From Chrysogorgia sp. JL179-B06 (Eukaryota; Cnidaria; Anthozoa; Scleralcyonacea; Chrysogorgiidae), in the NCBI GenBank assembly GCA_035772405.1, contig JAYKKM010000078.1, positions 1,105,001 through 1,169,000 of the forward strand: a stretch of 64,000 bases of DNA. Reading direction: 5' to 3'. Made by a program: the position numbers and the translations under genes. A model generated the notes under the pieces. The model saw nothing but the letters and a program-made list of their open reading frames with translations, did no database searches and was not told where the DNA came from. Positions 15,833 through 22,950 of the stretch are shown here, piece by piece. How positions within the stretch are numbered: the first letter of the stretch is position 1; each line of letters opens with the position of its first letter.

Positions 15833-16999
15833 ATGGCAGAAGCTGATGATAATTTTGAGATGGAAGAAAGGTTTCCAGAGTACGATAATCTGGATAACGA
15901 AGAGTTAGACACGACTCTTGACGATTTGAACCGTAGATTTTTAGCTGAAGACGACCCACTAGTTAGTGAAAGAATAACATATATAAACCGTCTTCTTCTA
16001 GCCGAGACGAGTTTTGGTGGTGATCTAGATGTAGGGGGTGGTGTAGTGAACGATGTGTTTGCACAAATAGACAAATACGTTCAAGACTCGCGTAACGGAC
16101 AAAAACTTAACCCGCTCTCAGAAAGTGTAATAGAGCTTAGAAATAGAACCACTGTGAAAGATGGAAAAGTTTTTTTCAAAGAAAGATTGAAAAACGGTGG
16201 GTTCTCTACTATTGAGAAAATAGTTTTAAACAACGTAAACGACTCGTATGTGAAAAACATGGCGAAAAGAAACTCAAACGCCGTGTCGCAATTCGATAAA
16301 CTCATCGAGTCTGCAGTAAGTGAAACGAACACGGCTGCAGAGCTACCGATGATTTCTGTCGTAGACCAAGTAGTGATACCAGACGATGTTCTCAGTAGAC
16401 TCGGTGAAGAGGACCAGCGTGTTGTCAATGGTGTACTCAACCCGTCGACTACGATCTTACCAGAGAGTAGAGTCGGTAGTCGTGGAGCGATCCAACTCAT
16501 GATCGATGAGTTTCGAGAGAGGAGCGACGCGAATCTCGAGTTAGCGAGAGGTAGCGATATAACCGACGCTAGAGAATTTTTTCAAAAGTCATTCGATGAA
16601 GATGTGGTTGCTGACGCTTTCGAACGACAGCGAGTTATCGAAGAGACACGTGGTGAACAAGAGAAAGACATATCACGTCTAGAGAGAGTGAAAGAGTGGT
16701 TGAAAAAAAATTTAATCAGTCTGTCGGCGATAGGTATCACCATCGCCGGGTTACTCACAACCATTATCGTTGGGTCAAGAACCGCGATCGCAAAAGGAGC
16801 GAACGCGACGTTGTCGTTCGCGAAGACGGTGAAGAACGCTATTGCTAGTCTAGGTCCGTTCGCGGTAGGACTTGCAAACTTTGTCTACGCCTTACTGAAG
16901 GCTGGTGCGAGTGGTTTGGCTTTTCTCGCGAAAAATTTGTGGATCGTGGTCATTGGCGTGGTGTGGATGATAAATGAGTATCGCAAAAATCGAAAGTGA
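15833..16999 (+). CDS. Large virion membrane protein candidate
   Basis: 388 residues. The acidic N-terminal two thirds (MAEADDNFEMEERFPEYDNL onward) is followed by a basic helix (RLERVKEWLKKNL) and at least three hydrophobic segments (about 294-312, 342-360, 365-380), ending in a basic MINEYRKNRK tail. The block WLKKNLISLSAIGITIAGLL recurs, as I recall it, in invertebrate adintovirus/Polinton proteins next to the capsid gene. It may be an inner-membrane or membrane-penetration protein. It starts at AACAAATAAAATG. Confidence 0.65.
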   Translation: MAEADDNFEMEERFPEYDNLDNEELDTTLDDLNRRFLAEDDPLVSERITYINRLLLAETSFGGDLDVGGGVVNDVFAQIDKYVQDSRNGQKLNPLSESVIELRNRTTVKDGKVFFKERLKNGGFSTIEKIVLNNVNDSYVKNMAKRNSNAVSQFDKLIESAVSETNTAAELPMISVVDQVVIPDDVLSRLGEEDQRVVNGVLNPSTTILPESRVGSRGAIQLMIDEFRERSDANLELARGSDITDAREFFQKSFDEDVVADAFERQRVIEETRGEQEKDISRLERVKEWLKKNLISLSAIGITIAGLLTTIIVGSRTAIAKGANATLSFAKTVKNAIASLGPFAVGLANFVYALLKAGASGLAFLAKNLWIVVIGVVWMINEYRKNRK

Positions 17000-17116
17000 A
17001 ACGAGTTTAAAGAGACTGTAGATAAAGAGATAGATAAAGAAATGAGCAGGCTTGTCGAAAAGAAAAGAATAGTCTATATACTCTATAACACAGTGAATAC
17101 GCTAACTTTCCAAAAC

Positions 17117-17143
17117 TTTTCGTAACTTACATAGTTATGAAAA
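17117..17143. terminator. Hairpin before the major capsid gene
   Basis: TTTTCGTAACT and AGTTATGAAAA pair over 11 positions with one G-T wobble and a 5-nt loop, between the large membrane protein gene and the capsid start signal. Confidence 0.5.
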
Positions 17144-17153
17144 TTTTTCACAC

Positions 17154-17161
17154 TATAATAA
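17154..17161 (+). promoter_or_regulatory. TATAATAA start signal of the major capsid gene
   Basis: TATAATAA directly abuts the capsid ATG (TATAATAA|ATG). The motif is identical in form to those at 7427 and 8697, giving the TAAATG core known from poxvirus late promoters. Confidence 0.6.
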
Positions 17162-18388
17162 ATGAGCACCAACAAAGACTTATCACCTCATGCAAAGAAG
17201 AGTGTTATGAGTTCTATCAAAGGACCACGTACTCGTCATGTTGTGACGATGAACCCTAACAAAGCCAACCCTAACGAAACACTCTACATTAACATACCGA
17301 AACTGAAACCGGACTCGTGTTTAGTTCCAGGGAGTTTACATGTTCTGTTTGACTTTAAAAATGTGAACGTGAAGAGTTGGTTTTTGAATAACTTAGCCAA
17401 ACTTCTTCAAAGTCAACTCACAGTCAAAATGGCTGGTGAAGTCGCCTACGACAATGTTGGTGAATCTACCATCGCCGTCTACAAAGACTTGTGGAAAACA
17501 ACCATCCAGCGAGAAGAGATGATGGAATACGGAGTTGGTGGAGAGAACTTGCGAAAGCTTATCTCTAAAGACGATAGTGGAGCTGCAAGTGGAAATGCTT
17601 CAAAACTATCCGACGCACTAGTCTATAGCGTCTTCGGAACAAAACAAAAAATATCTCTTGATAAGATTTTAGGAGATTCTGGATTGTACGCTCCGTACAA
17701 TATGAGTAACAACCTTCAGTTCGCTATCAGACTACCGGCGGCTACCGACATCATGATCGCACAATCTGGTAGTGCCGTTGCTGGATACTCTCTAGAGAAT
17801 CTAGAACTCGAATACGAGACTATTGACAACATCGATCTTGCAAGTGAGATTACAAGTCTCTACATGGTTGGAAAGTCACTACCCTACGAACACGCCACTC
17901 TCATGAAAAGGAGTCCATGGGGAAAAGGTAAAACGTTGATTAACGAAAACATCAACCTACCACGAAAAAGTATGAAAGCTGTAGTGTTGTTATTCACTAA
18001 AGCCGCGATCACTGACTCTGAAGAGTTTGTCTACCCGAACATCGACAACGTCAAAGTTACTATTGAAGGTGTTCCCAACGAAGTGTACAGCCAAGGGATT
18101 CCAAAGTCAAGGTATTACTCTGAAGCCGAACGGTTATTTGGTCAAGTCAATCAAAGTGTTACTCACAGGGAGTTCTTCAAAGATAGTTTTGCATTGGCAA
18201 TAGACTTGCGAAGTACACGAGACCAAAAAGTACATGGATCAGGTAAAAAGATTATGAACACACAGAGTGGAATTCTGTTGGAAATTACAAAACGTGTTAC
18301 AACCACCGACTTGATATGTCACATATTCGTACTATCAGACGCATTGTTAAACATCGCATCAGGAAACTTACAAAATATTCAGTACTAA
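17162..18388 (+). CDS. MCP: Double jelly-roll major capsid protein
   Basis: 408 residues. The N-terminus is basic, then comes the Polinton capsid pattern: IPKLKPDSCLVPGSLHVLFDF opening the first barrel, LTVKMAGEVAYDN, DLWKTTIQREEMMEYG, and a mid-protein NNLQFAIRLP strand. YSLENLELEYETID and EITSLYMVGKSLPYEH lead into the second barrel. Double jelly-roll proteins form pseudo-hexameric capsomers in Polintons, virophages, adenovirus and NCLDVs. Its presence with penton and ATPase means the element has the genes to build a virion. The frame is intact and a 13-bp perfect hairpin follows it. Confidence 0.9.
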   Translation: MSTNKDLSPHAKKSVMSSIKGPRTRHVVTMNPNKANPNETLYINIPKLKPDSCLVPGSLHVLFDFKNVNVKSWFLNNLAKLLQSQLTVKMAGEVAYDNVGESTIAVYKDLWKTTIQREEMMEYGVGGENLRKLISKDDSGAASGNASKLSDALVYSVFGTKQKISLDKILGDSGLYAPYNMSNNLQFAIRLPAATDIMIAQSGSAVAGYSLENLELEYETIDNIDLASEITSLYMVGKSLPYEHATLMKRSPWGKGKTLINENINLPRKSMKAVVLLFTKAAITDSEEFVYPNIDNVKVTIEGVPNEVYSQGIPKSRYYSEAERLFGQVNQSVTHREFFKDSFALAIDLRSTRDQKVHGSGKKIMNTQSGILLEITKRVTTTDLICHIFVLSDALLNIASGNLQNIQY

Positions 18389-18407
18389 ACTAGAGTCACA
18401 ACACATG

Positions 18408-18437
18408 GTTTTTCTTACATTGAGATGTAAGAAAAAC
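18408..18437. terminator. Perfect 13-bp hairpin after the capsid gene
   Basis: GTTTTTCTTACAT (18408-18420), loop TGAG, exact complement (18425-18437), 19 bp past the capsid stop. Confidence 0.7.
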
Positions 18438-18449
18438 AAAAAATAAAAG

Positions 18450-19049
18450 ATGGATATCCCGTTTAACATGTTGATAGTAGGACCAACTTATTGTGGAAAA
18501 ACTTTCTATCTTTTAGAGATGTTAGAAAAACACTTCAAAGGAACATTCGACTACATTATTCTTCTTTGTCCAACTATACTCTGGAACACGACGTATCATA
18601 AGTGGAAATATTATCATGATACGAAATTCATTGTTCTACCTGTTGAACAGGATAATGTGAACACGATGATGAAATATGTTGTTGACGTATACACCGACAC
18701 GAACACACTTATTATTCTAGACGATTGTGCGAGTGGTCAAGATGTAAAAAACAGAACAAGTGAACTTGTCAAGCTAGGCTACTCTGGTCGACATTATGGA
18801 TTGTCTACGATCGTTCTAACACAACAACTTACGAGTATTGCAAAACCTTATCGAGAGAACATTTCGAGAATAACTAGTTTTCATAACACGAATAAAAAAG
18901 ATATGCTTGAACTTATCAACGACTATTTGAATGGTGTCTCTAAAGAAGACGTGATATGTATCACGAAAGAATTAAGAGAAAAGAAACACGCGTGTCTAGA
19001 AATAAATCTTAGACATCCTTACGGTTATGAGGTTATTTCACCTAAATAA
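18450..19049 (+). CDS. FtsK/HerA-type genome-packaging ATPase
   Basis: 199 residues with Walker A GPTYCGKT (about 11-18), Walker B TLIILDD (about 85-91) and a downstream sensor-like Gln pair (VLTQQLTSI). This is the compact A32-like packaging ATPase that pumps genomic DNA into capsids of double-jelly-roll viruses. The start follows AAATAAAAG. Only 3 bp separate its stop from the next ATG (TAAAGAATG), so the two proteins are probably co-expressed. Confidence 0.93.
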   Translation: MDIPFNMLIVGPTYCGKTFYLLEMLEKHFKGTFDYIILLCPTILWNTTYHKWKYYHDTKFIVLPVEQDNVNTMMKYVVDVYTDTNTLIILDDCASGQDVKNRTSELVKLGYSGRHYGLSTIVLTQQLTSIAKPYRENISRITSFHNTNKKDMLELINDYLNGVSKEDVICITKELREKKHACLEINLRHPYGYEVISPK

Positions 19050-19052
19050 AGA

Positions 19053-19532
19053 ATGAATCCAGAAGACTTAACTAACTCTGCGCAAGAAGAAACAACAAAC
19101 TCCGAAACCACTGAAGACATTGCGAAGGAGGTCGATAGGAAGAGAGAAGAACTCTTACTTCTAGCGAGTGATGGTGAAATTAAAAAGAACGAAGCGTACG
19201 TTAGAAAGGCTAATGCGAAGACGATTCTAAAGTTGTACGCTGAATATGAAGCTGAAGTACGAGAGAAAAGCACTGTATTTTTATGTGATATGTTTCTATC
19301 AAAATTTGCCATGATGATGGGTGGATTTGATGCAGTAGAGAAACCAGAAGAGATGGAAAAAGAATTAAAGAGAGACCCTTATCTTAACAAAGATTTGAAA
19401 AGTCTCATGTCAAGGTTAACACCACTAATCCCGTTTCTTGGACTACTATCCGGTGGACTCACTGTAGGAAAACATATGTACAATCATACAAAGAGTGAGA
19501 AACAAGACGATAATTCAAAAACACCTACCTAG
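19053..19532 (+). CDS. Helical virion-associated protein with C-terminal membrane segment
   Basis: 159 residues. An acidic Ser/Thr/Glu N-terminus is followed by a long charged helix (about 38-72) and a Cys/Met-rich segment. A hydrophobic stretch near the C-terminus (LTPLIPFLGLLSGGLTVGKHMYNH) comes before a polar tail. The 'LKSLMSRLTPLIPFLGLLSGGLT' block is, in my recollection, common next to the ATPase in related elements. It is probably a structural or packaging partner. Its stop shares the palindrome CTAG with the stop of the convergent gene. Confidence 0.65.
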   Translation: MNPEDLTNSAQEETTNSETTEDIAKEVDRKREELLLLASDGEIKKNEAYVRKANAKTILKLYAEYEAEVREKSTVFLCDMFLSKFAMMMGGFDAVEKPEEMEKELKRDPYLNKDLKSLMSRLTPLIPFLGLLSGGLTVGKHMYNHTKSEKQDDNSKTPT

Positions 19533-19779
19533 TCTGAACGAGAAGTCCATGTGTATAATAACTCACTACGCCATTTGCGCGAATAACAGCAGGACCACAA
19601 TCACGATGAAGTCTACCATTTACCCACCATTCTTGGTGTTTTCCGTTAATGTACGCTGGAAGATCATTGTCACGATGAAAATAGCCATGCTTGTACCATT
19701 CACTAAATCCAAACGAAGAAATAACTGCAGGAATATCATTGAACGAATGAAGTCGTCCGTTTTCATCATAGGTTCTCAT
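19525..19779 (-). CDS. MORN-like (YwqK-type) repeat protein
   Basis: 84 residues built of three imperfect repeats of about 25 residues with the core 'NGRLHRD.GPAVI...G....Y..G' (ENGRLHSFNDIPAVI, FHRDNDLPAYI, NGRLHRDCGPAVI). Such repeats are frequent in NCLDVs, phages and bacterial YwqK-type proteins and usually mediate protein or membrane contacts. It lies in the right-end accessory cluster, convergent with the ATPase operon, and its 3' end overlaps that operon by 8 bp. Function unknown. Confidence 0.7.
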   Translation of the reverse strand: MRTYDENGRLHSFNDIPAVISSFGFSEWYKHGYFHRDNDLPAYINGKHQEWWVNGRLHRDCGPAVIRANGVVSYYTHGLLVQTR

Positions 19780-19814
19780 TGTCGAATTTTTATTAAGAAA
19801 AAAAAGTTTTTTTT

Positions 19815-19842
19815 TTTTTGTAATCTTTTGAGATTACAAAAA
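19815..19842. terminator. Perfect hairpin after the acylated-protein gene
   Basis: TTTTTGTAATCT (19815-19826), loop TTTG, exact complement (19831-19842). It lies just past the stop (19855) of the minus-strand gene and shares TTTTTGTAAT with the hairpin at 9884. Confidence 0.7.
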
Positions 19843-19854
19843 TATTTTACTACA

Positions 19855-20073
19855 CTACGACTCTGTTATTGATGGTGTGACAGTTGGTAAATCTTCATAC
19901 TTCTTATCATCGTATCGTTCATACCCAGCTAGAACGTCCAACTCTACCGTACCATCTTCCTTTCCAAATTTCAAACCAAGTTTCACTCTTCGATGAGTTT
20001 TCATTGTCATGTTGCGTGGTGGTTGATCTACTGGTTGAGACTTACTTTTGTTTTTGCTAGATAGACAACCCAT
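19855..20073 (-). CDS. Small protein with N-myristoylation plus palmitoylation signal
   Basis: 72 residues beginning MGCLSSKNKSKS: Gly2 with Ser6 fits N-myristoyltransferase sites, Cys3 is a classic adjacent palmitoylation site, and the following Lys cluster would bind acidic lipids, as in Src-family SH4 domains. The rest is polar with no fold recognised. Such a protein should sit on the inner face of the plasma membrane and could act as a matrix-like or signalling-decoy factor. Its start overlaps the end of the upstream Zn-ribbon gene by 46 bp. Confidence 0.65.
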   Translation of the reverse strand: MGCLSSKNKSKSQPVDQPPRNMTMKTHRRVKLGLKFGKEDGTVELDVLAGYERYDDKKYEDLPTVTPSITES

Positions 20074-20453
20074 TTTTTATCTAACTCTTTTTTTTCTCTC
20101 TTGGTTTTCTTGGTTTCTTTTTTCACTATAGAAACCACTTGTCGACGTAATCTCATTTCACCACATACTGTACAACATATTATTCCATGAATCTCTTCTC
20201 TACTAGGATGTGAACATTCCACCACCTCTTTCTTATCTCGATCACACACCTCTCTTTCCATCATCCTACACAAATCCATTCGACTCATCTCTTTTCTTTC
20301 TTCATCACTTAGATCTACTACTTTCATTTGTCTTAACCTATTCACATACACTGCTCTCTCTACACGTTCTTGAAATAGACGACTATTCTCTTCATCTTTC
20401 TTTCTTAAATTTTCAAGAGAAAGTTTTTCAGACTCGGTGTAGACTCGTGACAT
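20028..20453 (-). CDS. Zn-ribbon-like protein, possible transcription factor
   Basis: 141 residues. A charged helical N-terminus (1-75) is followed by a compact metal-binding pattern C80-x-H82 ... G90-x3-C94-x2-C97-G98. This resembles the CxH...G...CxxCG ribbon at the front of NCLDV TFIIB/VLTF-type factors. A very basic Lys-rich tail follows. The start lies at AATTATAAATATG. Together with the RPB6-like gene it hints at an element-specific transcription apparatus, but the ribbon is short and the call is tentative. Confidence 0.6.
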   Translation of the reverse strand: MSRVYTESEKLSLENLRKKDEENSRLFQERVERAVYVNRLRQMKVVDLSDEERKEMSRMDLCRMMEREVCDRDKKEVVECSHPSREEIHGIICCTVCGEMRLRRQVVSIVKKETKKTKREKKELDKKWVVYLAKTKVSLNQ

Positions 20454-20515
20454 ATTTATAATTGGACTAGTCTAAAAGAATCACTACTTTTTTAAAAAAA
20501 AACACATTTCAATAA

Positions 20516-20725
20516 ATGAACAACATAATGAATGAGTTCGAGGGAAACTTCTGCCCAATCACACTACTACCCATTGAAATATTATCAAAAATATTCGAAT
20601 ATCTAGACGCTACAGACGTGAGGTCTGTAGGACTCGTGTGTAGGAGTTTCTACTACGCGAGAAGTGTCATCTTAAGAATCCCGTACGACACAGAGGAAGT
20701 AGAAGACACTCCAGACGATCACTAA
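20516..20725 (+). CDS. Minimal F-box protein
   Basis: 69 residues. Residues 18-49 (LPIEILSKIFEYLDATDVRSVGLVCRSFYYA) form a clear F-box: LP.EIL..IF.YL, then D..D, then the VCR.F/W signature. F-boxes bind SKP1 and bring targets to SCF ubiquitin ligases; poxviruses and plant viruses use such proteins to redirect host degradation. No substrate-binding repeats follow, only a short acidic tail, so the target would have to be bound by the tail or a partner. It starts at AATAAATG and is followed by a perfect hairpin. Confidence 0.8.
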   Translation: MNNIMNEFEGNFCPITLLPIEILSKIFEYLDATDVRSVGLVCRSFYYARSVILRIPYDTEEVEDTPDDH

Positions 20726-20742
20726 GAGAGTTCAAAGCTTAC

Positions 20743-20770
20743 AAAAAAAACTGAGATTTCAGTTTTTTTT
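20743..20770. terminator. Perfect hairpin after the F-box gene
   Basis: AAAAAAAACTGA (20743-20754), loop GATT, exact complement (20759-20770), 17 bp past the stop and just inside the right TIR border. Confidence 0.65.
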
Positions 20771-21048
20771 TCGAATGACGTCACTCCACCGGAAGTGACC
20801 GGGAGACTGGGGAAAAATGACCGCGGGGGTTTTCGGGAAGGTCGGGGTGTCCGAACCCAGTATGAGCCTGCGCTATTGGATTTTTGGTACGCGGTCGGTA
20901 GGATGAGTGACGTCACCCAGAAAAAGTCGCGGGGAAAAATGACCGTGTGGGGGTTGGGGTGGACTGGGGTACCAACTCACTCTCGAAAACACGCCGATCT
21001 CAACTCACTTTTTTTGAAATGAGATGAAACCGCCACTTCCCTACTACT
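20763..21048 (-). repeat. Right terminal inverted repeat of the Polinton
   Basis: Reverse complement of the left TIR, ending CCCTACTACT. It carries the two CRE palindromes (20776-20783 and 20908-20915). The two differences from the left copy are CpG here and CpA on the left, as expected from recent methyl-C decay. Confidence 0.96.
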
Positions 21049-21054
21049 TCAATT
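21049..21054. other. Right target-site duplication of the Polinton
   Basis: TCAATT, identical to 2072-2077. Confidence 0.95.
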
Positions 21055-21242
21055 TTAATGTCATGCAGAATATGGTCAGAGGTGTAGGTCCAGAAAAAGT
21101 AACTGTAAATATACCGACTAAAATTGTACGGGATAGAAATAATAAGAGTGTGTTGACAAGGAGCGAGAGTAAGGATTATCGTGTAGTGTATAACAAGCGT
21201 GTGATTATAAATAATTATGATACTTTACCTTATGGCTTTTAA
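21055..21242 (+). pseudogene. C-terminal end of the disrupted target DNA polymerase B
   Basis: This open frame continues the polymerase interrupted at 2077. Counting one copy of the duplication, the phase is kept exactly, and the frame runs to a TAA at 21240-21242 after a basic, beta-like tail (KVTVNIPTKIVRDRNN, then DYRVVYNKRVI). It shows that the insertion hit coding sequence and lost no bases. Confidence 0.75.
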
Positions 21243-21653
21243 ATAATATTTTTATGTGTGTTTGTAAATAATATGGGGTTTTGTGTGAATGTAAATAGGG
21301 AATTGAAATTATATATTTTTTACCATATGGATTTTAAATAGTAGATTTTAACTTTGTGTGTTTGTAAATATTAGGGGTTCTTAGGATTTTTTAACATAGT
21401 GCATGTGATTTTTAACTTTGTGTGTAAATTGGATATTGAATATATACTTCATTACCTTATTATAAAGTGTCTCTGGTGAATGGGGGGAAGGATGGGGAGA
21501 ATTGGGAAGGAGGTGGCGGAGGGGGGCGCCTGGGGTGTATTTCTGAAACGGGACGTGTAGGGACTAGGGGGACGCGGGGTGTCCCTACCAGCGACTTTGG
21601 CGAAAAACAATATTTAGTTTCGAACATTATTTCAAATCAATCATTTGTCATCA
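21243..21653. other. AT-rich 3' region, then GC-rich promoter-like block
   Basis: Imperfect repeats of TTTGTGTGTTTGTAAATA-type sequence occupy 21250-21440. A GC-rich segment (21480-21600, G-run rich) then precedes a short zinc-finger-like start at 21654. No gene is recognised. Confidence 0.4.
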
Positions 21654-21727
21654 TGCCACGAAAGCGTAAGGACTGTTCCATATGTGGTAAGCAAGGTTTG
21701 TTAAAACTGTCCAATCATTGGGCTTAA
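21654..21727 (+). pseudogene. Truncated zinc-finger protein start (MPRKRKDCSICGK...)
   Basis: About 22 residues begin MPRKRKDCSICGKQGLLKLS, a basic stretch and a C-x2-C knuckle followed by a His. The frame is then cut by the junction with an inverted polymerase piece. It looks like the 5' end of a companion gene of the disrupted polymerase element. Confidence 0.45.
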
Positions 21728-22190
21728 GGGGTCTATATCGGTCACGTTCTTGAAGATTTCGCGGAACTCGAGGCAGCAACGGCGAAGAATATCGACATCT
21801 GACTGACAGTAACTCAGGATTTCTTCTTGGAAGTCGAAGACGTAGTCTTGACTCTGAAGGTTGTCGTACCATGCGTAGAACTTCTCGCGATCGCCAGGAC
21901 TCATGCCTTCCGGATCATAGTACTTGGCGTCTGGAAGTGGTCCAACGTAGTCTTGGTTCTCGGCACGGTTAAAAAAATGTGGGAAGAAGCCTTTCTCCAA
22001 TTCGGTGAGGCCAAAAGTTTTAGGAAAGTCAACCAGACGCATGGGTATAAAACACAAAGAATCAATGAATTTAATGTTCAACTGTAGAACGGTAAGGGAG
22101 AGGATTTTAGCACCACGCGTAATAACTTCAGGAACGATACCATTTTTGTAGAGGTACTGGAGAATGAAATATCCATCGTAGGCCTGATCA
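21722..22190 (-). pseudogene. Inverted exonuclease-domain fragment of DNA polymerase B
   Basis: Read leftwards it encodes YDGYFILQYLYKNG, VITRGAKILSL, FIDSLCFIPMRL, FPKTFGLTELEKGFFPHFFN, then YCQSDVDILRRCC. These are the Exo II to Exo III regions of DNA_pol_B_2-type enzymes. It belongs between the pieces at 869-1150 and 1151-2077 in a normal protein, so the locus is rearranged. Several stops interrupt it upstream. Confidence 0.7.
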
Positions 22191-22203
22191 TAAAAGTTGC
22201 AGA

Positions 22204-22336
22204 TACAGATTTATTGGAAGCCATAACCGAGTGCCTATTGAACATTTGCCGTGAAACGATAAAAATTAATCCAAAAACGTATAAAAAGCTTACACCATAC
22301 TCAGATCATATTGAGGCTGTCGCTTATATGAAATAA
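22204..22336 (+). pseudogene. Short ORF remnant of the same older element
   Basis: The open segment DLLEAITECLLNICRETIKI, followed by a Lys/Tyr-rich stretch and a stop, resembles short conserved ORFs I associate with polB-bearing invertebrate elements. There is too little for a firm identity. Confidence 0.3.
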
Positions 22337-22900
22337 TAACCGCACAATAATAACCGCAAATGGAAAAAGAAGCATCTCATTTTTAAACTTGGCTATTATA
22401 ATATATACCAATGTCTATAGATCCATAGCAAAGTTTGATTTCGCTTAGGCAAATTCGTTCATCGTACGGCTTCTCGAGTGGTTTGATAATCTAAAGAATC
22501 GCTACTTTATACACTAGAGGCCTGATGAACTTCGTAAAGCCGTAAAGTCCGGTACATTCGTAAAAGCCGTTGTTTCGTTCGACGTACTCCGTGATTTTTA
22601 AAATATGCTGGCCTCCATAACCTTCGTAAAGCGGGTTCATATTTGCGTAGATCTATCGAATATATAACCGCGTGTTTCAACGAGGCAATCGTATAAATCT
22701 CTATTGGTTCACATATTTCGTAGATCTGTCGAAAATCTAAAGGGTATTTGAACGTAAATGCAATCGTAGAAATCTCCGTTGATCGTGACACCAGTGCTCT
22801 TAGTCAAAATTATTCAAATGTTCAGTCTTAGCAACCTAACAAAATGCCTGACAACATTAATGAAGTCAGCCAGATAATCCAAGCCGATATATAGTTACAG
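22337..22900. other. Non-coding repeat-like DNA
   Basis: The segment ATCGTATAAATCTCTRTTGRT recurs (about 22688, 22761 and again near 23101). TTCGTAGATCTRTCGAAAATCTA-like words recur as well. This suggests a diverged tandem or dispersed repeat. No gene is seen. Confidence 0.4.
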
Positions 22901-22950
22901 GTTCTAAGGATTTATGGTGAAGGAAAATTTGAAGTGAAAAATGCAACTTA

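Larger units (their letters stand above)
2078..21048. mobile_element. Complete Polinton/Maverick (adintovirus-like) element, 18,971 bp
   Basis: It is defined by near-identical inverted repeats of about 286 bp, AG...CT ends and a perfect 6-bp target duplication. It also has the hallmark gene set: protein-primed DNA polymerase B, retrovirus-like integrase with chromodomain, packaging ATPase, double-jelly-roll major capsid protein and a penton-like minor capsid protein. Every core reading frame is open, and the TIRs differ by only two transitions, both at CpG/CpA positions. The insertion is therefore young and may be functional. The usual adenain-like cysteine protease is not seen. Gene starts share a TATAATAAA-like signal and gene ends share hairpins, an internally consistent transcription grammar that the flanking DNA lacks. 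Confidence 0.97.

Noticed and set aside
15714..16074. Minus-strand ORFs opposite the large membrane-protein gene
   Set aside because: Antisense to a well-supported gene and overlapping its promoter; no protein pattern.
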